Source: Roseiarcus sp963842835 (GTDB lineage Bacteria; Pseudomonadota; Alphaproteobacteria; Rhizobiales; Beijerinckiaceae). Taken from it: DNA of 64,000 nt. Every line of letters starts with the position of its first letter. The stretch's first letter is position 1. Made by a program: the position numbers and the translations under genes. A model generated the notes under the pieces. The model was not told the origin of the DNA and did not search any database. It saw only the letters and a list, made by a program, of their open reading frames with translations. Shown one piece after another: positions 58,636 to 64,000 of the stretch. Location: assembly GCA_963842835.1 (NCBI GenBank), contig CAWJIB010000010.1, positions 143,018 through 207,017 of the forward strand, read 5' to 3'.

Positions 58636-59689
58636 CGGGCGCGTCCTCGATCGGATCGCGCTGGGAAATGTCGAAGCCGAACATGTCGAAGCTCTTCTTC
58701 ATGTGCTCGGGCAGCGGCGCGGTGACGTCGATCATGCCGCCGCGCGGATGCGGCAGGATGAGCCGGCGGGCCACGAGGTGCAGCTTCTGCTCGACGCCCG
58801 GCGGCACGGCGCGCAGGGGATCGTTGCGCGCGGGATCGTTCTCGGGGCGGCGGTTGTACTTGGGATCGCCGATGATGGGGTGGCCGATCGCCTCGCAATG
58901 CGCGCGCAATTGATGGGTGCGCCCCGTTATCGGCCGCATCGACAGCCAGGCGAGGCGAGGCGCGACCTTGTCGACGACGGCGTAGAGCGTCAGGGAATGC
59001 TGCGCGTCCGGCTCGCCGTGACGCGCGACGCGCATGCGCTCGATGTCGGCGCGGCTCTCCCTAGCCCCGCCGCGCTCTTCGCCCATGCCCGCGCCCTTGG
59101 CGAGGAACAACGAAATGCGCCCCTGGGCGGGCTTGGGAACGCCCTCGACCAAGGCCCAGTAGATCTTCTTGGCGCCGCGCGAGCGGAAGGTCGCGCCGAG
59201 CTCGGCGGCGATCTTGCGCGATTTGGCGATGAGCAGCACGCCGGAAGTGTCGCGATCGAGCCGATGCACCAGCACCGGCCGCTCGCCCTTCTTGTCGCGC
59301 AGCGCTTCCAGCATGCCGTCGATGTGGCGCTTGGTTCCCGAGCCGCCCTGCACGGCCAGGCCGTAGGGCTTGTTGAGCACGATCAGGTCGCGGTCCTCGA
59401 ACAGGATCATCGCGCGCAGCGCCTCGGCGTCGCGCGGGTTCACGGGCTGCGCTTTCGACGCCGGCGCGGCGGCGAGGCCCAGCGGGGGCACCCGCACGCT
59501 CTGGCCCGCCTCTAACCGCGTCGAAATCTCCGCCCGCTTGCCGGAGACGCGCACCTCGCCCTTGCGCACGATCTTGTTGAGATGGGCTTGCGGCAGATTG
59601 GGGAACCGCCGGCGGAACCAGCGGTCGAGCCGCATGCCCGCCTCGTCCTCGCCGATCGGATAATTCACGACTTTGTCGGGCGCGCTCAC
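58628..59689 (-). CDS. RluA/RluC family 23S rRNA pseudouridine synthase
   Basis: A 353-residue RNA-modifying enzyme. An N-terminal S4 domain (GMRLDRWFRRRFPNLPQAHL, RKGEVRVSGKRAE) is followed by the catalytic motif HRLDRDTSGVLLIAKS with its Asp, and RPITGRTHQLRAHCEAIGHP later. The subgroup resembles RluC (positions 955, 2504, 2580). I start at GTG 59689 with GGAG six bases upstream; the frame continues to 59755 but the extra part is unlike the family. Confidence 0.92.
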   Translation of the reverse strand: MSAPDKVVNYPIGEDEAGMRLDRWFRRRFPNLPQAHLNKIVRKGEVRVSGKRAEISTRLEAGQSVRVPPLGLAAAPASKAQPVNPRDAEALRAMILFEDRDLIVLNKPYGLAVQGGSGTKRHIDGMLEALRDKKGERPVLVHRLDRDTSGVLLIAKSRKIAAELGATFRSRGAKKIYWALVEGVPKPAQGRISLFLAKGAGMGEERGGARESRADIERMRVARHGEPDAQHSLTLYAVVDKVAPRLAWLSMRPITGRTHQLRAHCEAIGHPIIGDPKYNRRPENDPARNDPLRAVPPGVEQKLHLVARRLILPHPRGGMIDVTAPLPEHMKKSFDMFGFDISQRDPIEDAPDE

Positions 59690-59920
59690 GTCACGCTCCG
59701 TGCTGGCGATGGACGTGTCCGATCGAGGAAAAGCCGGAGCGCGCCGCCCAGACACGCGCCGGCGAAAATGAGAGGAAAGGCCTGCATGAAGCGCCTATAG
59801 CGCAAGCTTATTGATCATGATAGGCGCCGCCGCGTCGGCGCGATGTGATCGAGGTCAAGGACTTGGCCCGCCTTTTGGGCTTTCATGTAAAAGTTGAACA
59901 CGGGATCAGGAGCCCGCCCG

Positions 59921-60313
59921 ATGCCAGGTCAGTACCACGCCGTCGTCTGGATCGATCACAGCCACGCCCGCGTTTTTCGTTTCAGCGCCGACGACCCCGA
60001 CAAGATCGTCGTCCACGCCGAGCACCCGATCGTCGAATTCAAGCGCGCGGAGAAGCCCGCCGGCCGCGGCCTCGCCGAGGATCAGCCCTTCCTCGAACAG
60101 GTCACCGAGGCGGTCGCCGACGCCGAGGCGATTCTCGTGGTCGGCCCGTCCGACGAGAAGCACGAACTCGTCGCGCACATCCAGCGCGTCCATCCCGGCA
60201 TGATGGTCAAAGTCGAGGGCGTCGAAGCGGTCGAAAAGCCCGGCGAAGGCGAACTCGTCGCCCATGCGCGCCGCTTCGTCAAAGCGGCCGACCGCATCCC
60301 TCCCCAGCCGTAA
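59921..60313 (+). CDS. Translational machinery protein (eRF1 domain-like)
   Basis: A 130-residue cytoplasmic protein of the family annotated as translational machinery protein, related to eRF1 domain 2. The pattern is YHAVVWIDHSHARVFRFS, AILVVGPSDEKHELVAHIQ and a C-terminal GELVAHARRFVKAADR. Role unknown; related folds include host-attachment-type proteins. ATG 59921 has AGGAG eight bases upstream; the frame reaches back to 59894. Confidence 0.78.
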   Translation: MPGQYHAVVWIDHSHARVFRFSADDPDKIVVHAEHPIVEFKRAEKPAGRGLAEDQPFLEQVTEAVADAEAILVVGPSDEKHELVAHIQRVHPGMMVKVEGVEAVEKPGEGELVAHARRFVKAADRIPPQP

Positions 60314-60343
60314 TTCGCCGCCGATCGCGAGGTCGAGACTCCA

Positions 60344-61078
60344 ATGGCCTACGAACTCTACTACTGGCCGGGCATTCAAGGGCGCGGCGAATTCGTCCGC
60401 CTGGCGCTGGAGGAAGTCGGCGCGCCCTATGTCGATGTCGCGCGCGAGCACGGCGAAGGCCGCGGCGTGGCGGCGATGACGAAAATCATGCGGGGCAAGA
60501 GCGGCGCGCTGATGCCCTTCGCCCCGCCGTTCCTCAAAGACGGCGATTTCGTCGTCTCGCATGTCGCCAATATCCTGGCCTATCTCGGACCCAAACTCGG
60601 CCTCGCCCCGCGCACGGAAAAGCTGTCCTTCTTCGCCAACGGCTTGCAGCTGACGATCACCGACTTCGTCGCCGAAATCCACGACACCCATCATCCGATT
60701 TCGGGCGAGCTCTATTACGAAGACCAGAAGAAGCCGGCCAAGGCCCGCGCGGCCGCGTTCCTCGAGCACCGCCTGCCGAAATTCCTCGGCTATTTCGAAC
60801 GCGTGGTGGAGGAAAATCCCGCCGGACCCGCGCACAGCGTCGGCGCCTGGCTGAGCACGGTCGATCTGTCGCTGTTCCAGCTCGGCGAGGGTCTCGCCTA
60901 CGCCTTCCCCCGCGCGATGGCGAAATTTTCCACAAAATATCCCGCGCTGGCGGCGCTTCGCGAAACGGTGCGCGCGCGGCCCACCATCGCGAGTTACCTC
61001 GAGTCGCCGCGCCGCCTGCCCTTCAATGAATCGGGCATCTTCCGCCATTACCCCGAGCTCGACCAGGACGCGCGCTAG
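60344..61078 (+). CDS. Glutathione S-transferase
   Basis: A 244-residue GST. The N-terminal thioredoxin fold begins YELYYWPGIQGRGEFVRLAL, with Tyr near the GSH site, and DFVVSHVANILAYLGPKLGL provides the cis-Pro/Ser-like GSH-contacting loop. The C-terminal helical domain follows (LSTVDLSLFQLGEGLAYAF). It resembles the Sigma/Alpha-like subgroup of fungal and bacterial GSTs. It starts 30 bases after the translational machinery gene. The stop codon lies at the edge of a palindromic repeat. Confidence 0.88.
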   Translation: MAYELYYWPGIQGRGEFVRLALEEVGAPYVDVAREHGEGRGVAAMTKIMRGKSGALMPFAPPFLKDGDFVVSHVANILAYLGPKLGLAPRTEKLSFFANGLQLTITDFVAEIHDTHHPISGELYYEDQKKPAKARAAAFLEHRLPKFLGYFERVVEENPAGPAHSVGAWLSTVDLSLFQLGEGLAYAFPRAMAKFSTKYPALAALRETVRARPTIASYLESPRRLPFNESGIFRHYPELDQDAR

Positions 61079-61173
61079 AGCGCGTCTTGGAAAAGCGGGA
61101 ACCGGTTTTCCGATAAAGACGCGCTCCACGAAGAACTTAGGGCCGATCCCGATTCCAACGAAACGGGATCGGC
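61078..61173. repeat. Two palindromes downstream of the GST gene
   Basis: The first, 61078-61126, has arms GAGCGCGTCTT and AAGACGCGCTC around an inner ggaaaa/ttttcc stem. The second, 61142-61173, has a 10-base stem GCCGATCCCG/CGGGATCGGC. Elements like the first are widespread in Rhizobiales. Both genes flanking it converge here, so it may end transcription from both sides. Confidence 0.75.
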
Positions 61174-61185
61174 TCTAACGCGCGC

Positions 61186-61845
61186 TCAGTAGATGCCGGG
61201 AATGAGCCGCCAAGTCCGCGCGCGATAAGCGGCGTATTCGGCGCCGAAGCGCTCGCCGAGCAGCGCCTCCTCGGCGCGAATGCGCGCGATGAGCGGCGGG
61301 ATGAGCAGCGCCGTCAGAACGACGCCGACGCTCGAGCGAAACGCCAAGCCCCAGCCCAGCGAATTCACCAGCAGCCCGAGATAGCTGGGGTGGCGGATGA
61401 CGCGATAGAGCCCGCCGGTGACGAGCTGATGCCCCGGCTGGATCGCCGCCAGGCCGCTGAAGCGCTCGCCGAGTACGAAAGCCGGCGCGATGCGCAGAAC
61501 GCCGCCGAGGGCGAACAGCGCGACGCCGAACCAGCGCATCGCGTCGCCGTCGAGGGTCCAGAACTCCAACCGGTCGGCGAGCGCCGGCAGATAGCCGTCG
61601 AGCAGCCCGATCACGGCGAAGGCGCCGAGCACCCAACGATTGGCGCGATCCTCGCGCACGCCGGAGCTGAGGTTCCCCTTGGTGAACAGCGCCGCGCCGG
61701 CGAGCGCGAGCGTAACGCATGCGAGCGCGATCAGCGCCGCATGCGAGAAAAAGGCGGCGAACCCGGCTTCGCCGATGACGGCGAGCCCGAGATAGGCCAG
61801 CGCCCCGACCGTCGTGAAGACCGCCATTCTCGGGCTCAAGGACAT
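61186..61845 (-). CDS. Isoprenylcysteine carboxyl methyltransferase-like (ICMT/PEMT) membrane protein
   Basis: A 219-residue membrane protein with five or six hydrophobic helices and the family motif VTGGLYRVIRHPSYLGLLVN followed by the C-terminal AEEALLGERFGAEYAAYRAR, which binds SAM and phosphates of the lipid head. Bacterial members methylate unknown small or lipid substrates. ATG 61845 has GAGG upstream; an upstream ATG at 61899 is less likely. Confidence 0.88.
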   Translation of the reverse strand: MSLSPRMAVFTTVGALAYLGLAVIGEAGFAAFFSHAALIALACVTLALAGAALFTKGNLSSGVREDRANRWVLGAFAVIGLLDGYLPALADRLEFWTLDGDAMRWFGVALFALGGVLRIAPAFVLGERFSGLAAIQPGHQLVTGGLYRVIRHPSYLGLLVNSLGWGLAFRSSVGVVLTALLIPPLIARIRAEEALLGERFGAEYAAYRARTWRLIPGIY

Positions 61846-62221
61846 GGAGGCCTCGCGGCGAAGAGGGGCGACGCGGGGGCATGGGGCGCCGAGCGCCAAA
61901 AAACGCTACTCGACGCCCGCTCCGTCGTCATGTATGGACGGCCCCCTCGTTGCAAGGCATTTTTCAGCGGCTTCGGCTTGAAGTCTGGAGCGGTCATGTA
62001 TTCGGCCTTTTGACGCGGTTCATGACCGCTGGCCCCGATGGGTTTCGCGGATTGGGCTCCCTGCATTGCGGCGCGCTTTTGAGGCGCGATGACGGTTCGG
62101 AGTGTCCCAACCCAGGTCCTGACCTTTTTGCCGTCGCTACCGTTTGCTCCTTGCTTCGTCTCCGACCCTGCGTCGCCGCCTGGCCGGAAAGGGGTTGTCT
62201 GGCCTTGGCTCTACATTTTTC
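61846..62221. other. Region between the ICMT-like gene and the IS110 transposase
   Basis: About 376 bases. Translation in all frames is rich in Arg, Cys and Ser, unlike real proteins of this window. Part of it is likely the non-coding end of the IS110 element, but I cannot place the element boundary without a second copy. Confidence 0.4.
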
Positions 62222-63253
62222 TCACGCCGCCTTGGCTTGCGCCGCGGGCCGCCGATAGGCCTCGCCCGAAGTCAAAACAGCCCAGGCGATCCGGGCGGTT
62301 TTGGCCGCCTGCGCCAGCACGGCGACCTTGACCGGGCGACGGGCGAGGATGGCGCGCTGCCACTCGGTGGCGCGGCCCGTGTTGGCGCGCGCGCCGCGCA
62401 TGATCGTGCTGGCGCCCAACGCCAGCAGCGAGCGCAGCCGCCGCTCCCCTTGCCGGGTGATGCCGAGCTTTGTCGTCTTACCCCCGCTCGAACTCTCGCG
62501 CGGCGTCAGTCCCGCCCAGGCGGCGAAATCGCGCGCCGAATCGAAACGCTTTCCGTCGCCGATCGCCGCGACAATGGCGTGCGCCGTGATGGCGCCGACG
62601 CCGGGGATCGCGCATAGACGCCGCATGTCCGGGTTCTCCTTGGCCGCCGCCAGTATCCGCGCCTCGAGCTCGTCGATATCCCCGGCCAGACTATCGATCT
62701 GCCGGCCCAGCGCTTCCAGCGTCGCCCTCAGCGGCGCCGGCACGCGCGCATCGCCTACCCGAACCAACTCTCGCAACTCGGCAAAGCCCAACCGGCCTTG
62801 CGCCGCGATAATCCCCATCTCGGCGAGCAAACCGCGTAAGCAGTTGGAAAGCTGAGTCCGCTGCTTGATCAAAAGCTCGCGTCCGCGCTCGACCGCCCGC
62901 ATCGCCTGTTGCTCGACGCTCTTGATTGCCACGTAACGCATGTCCGCGCGACCCATCGCCGCGCAAATCGCCGCCGCATCGCGGGCGTCGGTTTTATTGC
63001 GCCGAACAAAGGGCTTCACATAGGCCGCCGGAATTAAGCGAACCTCATGCCCGAGCGCGCGCAAGGCGCGGCCCCAATAATGCGCCGAGCCGCAAGCCTC
63101 CAACCCAACCGTGCAGCGCGGCTGCTTGCTGAAGAACGCTTCGAGCTGCGCGCGACGAAGCTTTTTCTGAAAGACGATCTCGCCCTTGGCGCCTTCGCCG
63201 TGGACTTGAAAAACCGACTTGGCCAAATCGAGACCGATCGTGATAGCGTTCAT
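62222..63253 (-). CDS. IS110 family transposase
   Basis: A 343-residue DEDD transposase. The RuvC-like N-terminal domain opens ITIGLDLAKSVFQVHGE (first Asp) and continues with GLEACGSAHYWGRAL (Glu) and RNKTDARDAAAICAAM (two Asp). The C-terminal transposase_20 domain has CAIPGVGAITAHAIVAAIGD, AAWAGLTPRESSSGGKTT and the catalytic Ser region. The gene is full length and apparently intact. IS110 elements insert site-specifically, without long terminal repeats. Confidence 0.95.
   Translation of the reverse strand: MNAITIGLDLAKSVFQVHGEGAKGEIVFQKKLRRAQLEAFFSKQPRCTVGLEACGSAHYWGRALRALGHEVRLIPAAYVKPFVRRNKTDARDAAAICAAMGRADMRYVAIKSVEQQAMRAVERGRELLIKQRTQLSNCLRGLLAEMGIIAAQGRLGFAELRELVRVGDARVPAPLRATLEALGRQIDSLAGDIDELEARILAAAKENPDMRRLCAIPGVGAITAHAIVAAIGDGKRFDSARDFAAWAGLTPRESSSGGKTTKLGITRQGERRLRSLLALGASTIMRGARANTGRATEWQRAILARRPVKVAVLAQAAKTARIAWAVLTSGEAYRRPAAQAKAA
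62222..63253. mobile_element. IS110 family insertion sequence (core; ends undetermined)
   Basis: The transposase gene marks the element. The true ends lie outside the gene and are not visible from one copy. A Rhizobiales palindromic repeat at 63336-63410 lies near its upstream side; IS110 members often target such repeats. Confidence 0.6.
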
Positions 63254-63335
63254 CTGGGCGGCTCCTATCGCTGGTTGGCGAATCGCAACAACGACCAGCT
63301 TGGCACGTCGATGCCGTCAGGGGCCGTCCACCCAG

Positions 63336-63410
63336 CATTGCGAGGAGCGCAGCGACGAAGCAATCCATGCAGCGGCTGACCCGTGGATTGCTTGGCTGCG
63401 CTCGCAATGA
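63336..63410. repeat. Imperfect inverted repeat (dispersed Rhizobiales-type element)
   Basis: The left arm contains cattgcgaggagcgcagcg and gaagcaatccat; the right arm is the imperfect complement, tggattgcttggctgcgct then cgcaatga. The arms differ by a few bases. This element type recurs in many Rhizobiales genomes. It lies between the transposase start and the end of a small secreted-protein gene. Confidence 0.8.
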
Positions 63411-63435
63411 CGACGTAAGGGTCTAGGAATTCTTG

Positions 63436-63777
63436 CTATTTTGGCGGCGGAAGGATGTTCGTCAAAACAGCTTCCTTGGTTTCCAGCGATATAGGATACC
63501 ATCTGTACGTATATTCCTCGGGTGATTTTGCGGTTGCGGCGGAAGTCGTCGTTCTCGCCAACACCCACGTCGCGCCATTGCAGCGATTGAGAAGAATCGG
63601 ACCGTTGGGAGCCACTTTCTCGACGCCGGCAATGATCTGCCAGCACTCGGGGGTGGCGGACGCCTCCGGGGCCCTAAGGGAATCCTGGGCGAGCGCCGTC
63701 GACGACAAAAGCGCCAACGCCGCGAACCCCACGCCCGCCTCCGCCGCGAGAACCGATTTAGCCAACCGCGCGCGCAT
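63436..63777 (-). CDS. Hypothetical secreted protein
   Basis: A 113-residue protein with a signal peptide (GVGFAALALLSSTALAQ). The mature part has two cysteines in ATPECWQIIAGVEK and ILLNRCNGATWVLAR, which could form a disulfide, and ends YRWYPISLETKEAVLTN. Codon use is normal. No family recognised. The 220 bases beyond it, to the window end, hold no supported gene. Confidence 0.6.
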   Translation of the reverse strand: MRARLAKSVLAAEAGVGFAALALLSSTALAQDSLRAPEASATPECWQIIAGVEKVAPNGPILLNRCNGATWVLARTTTSAATAKSPEEYTYRWYPISLETKEAVLTNILPPPK

Positions 63778-64000
63778 CAGAGGCCCCCTTTTCGCATGGG
63801 GCCGAAACTGACACGGAGCCTATTCGTCGGCAATAGCTCCGGACATGCCGATTTGCCGCGGGGCGAGGTTTTCCAGCGCTGCCGCCAATTGCCGCCGCAA
63901 TCGGCTTTGCCTGCCGCTCAGGCGCGAATGGCGCGGGAGCGCTCGGCCGCCGCCGGCGCCCGCCTTGACGAGAACAAACAATGAACATATCATGCACTCC

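Noticed and set aside
63778..64000. Small frames at the right end of the window
   Set aside because: Arg/Pro-rich translations on both strands, without a binding site or motif.
1..64000. tRNA or rRNA genes
   Set aside because: I saw no cloverleaf with the conserved T-loop GTTCRA pattern and no rRNA-like stretch; a covariance-model scan could still find one I missed.

Overview
The window is one contiguous piece of a high-GC chromosome. Gene density is high, GTG and TTG starts are frequent, and intergenic DNA is short and rich in palindromic repeats. The gene set points to an alphaproteobacterium of the Rhizobiales (Hyphomicrobiales): a DUF2842 protein, an ATP12-type F1 chaperone, short-form ProS next to LolC/LolD, a Bpt aminoacyl-transferase, class I PHA synthase and heterotetrameric-type sarcosine oxidase subunits. 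A methylotroph-like relative (Beijerinckiaceae or Methylocystaceae) is my guess only. No methane or methanol oxidation gene lies in the window.

Layout. 1-6 kb: start of a ClC-type channel gene, heme A synthase ctaA, DUF2842, bluB, then small secreted proteins including a Gly/Tyr-repeat protein. 5-18 kb: an exopolysaccharide region with a polysaccharide deacetylase, a CelD-type acetyltransferase, a PAS-GGEEF diguanylate cyclase, a Wzz/Wzc-like chain-length protein lacking an ATP site, Wza, a family-4 glycosyltransferase, a WcaJ-type initiating transferase, a frameshifted O-antigen ligase/polymerase and a methyltransferase. 18-27 kb: VOC protein, Uma2 nuclease, AlaC-type aminotransferase, PHA synthase, SDR, hemB, a truncated acyl-CoA ligase and a small cytochrome c. 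27-36 kb: a LivH-type permease with a lipoprotein-like N-terminus, RDD protein, bpt, then soxA-soxG-sdaA (sarcosine to glycine, and serine deamination; sdaA is frameshifted), and a NifU-like Fe-S scaffold. 36-47 kb: CBS protein, proS-lolC-lolD, an orphan bufferin (BufA1-like), a large unknown secreted protein, acyl-CoA synthetase, DUF427, der and a TPR membrane protein.

47-52 kb is the most unusual part: a Tat-exported HiPIP, a monoheme outer-membrane beta-barrel-like protein, a CHRD protein, a small monoheme cytochrome c and a 475-residue protein with one C-terminal heme site all run on one strand, next to a CusF-like copper protein. They look like an uncharacterised cell-envelope electron-transfer module. 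52-60 kb: propionyl-CoA carboxylase (pccA frameshifted, pccB intact) separated by a VapBC-type pair whose antitoxin carries an early stop, then ATP12, an RluA-family pseudouridine synthase, a translational machinery protein and a GST. 61-64 kb: an ICMT-like methyltransferase, an IS110 transposase and a small secreted protein.

At least five apparent one-base shifts fall in otherwise well-conserved genes (ligase/polymerase three or four, sdaA one, pccA one, perhaps the methyltransferase start). Sequencing or assembly indels are as likely as true gene decay. All functions are inferred from protein motifs read by eye; no database search was run.
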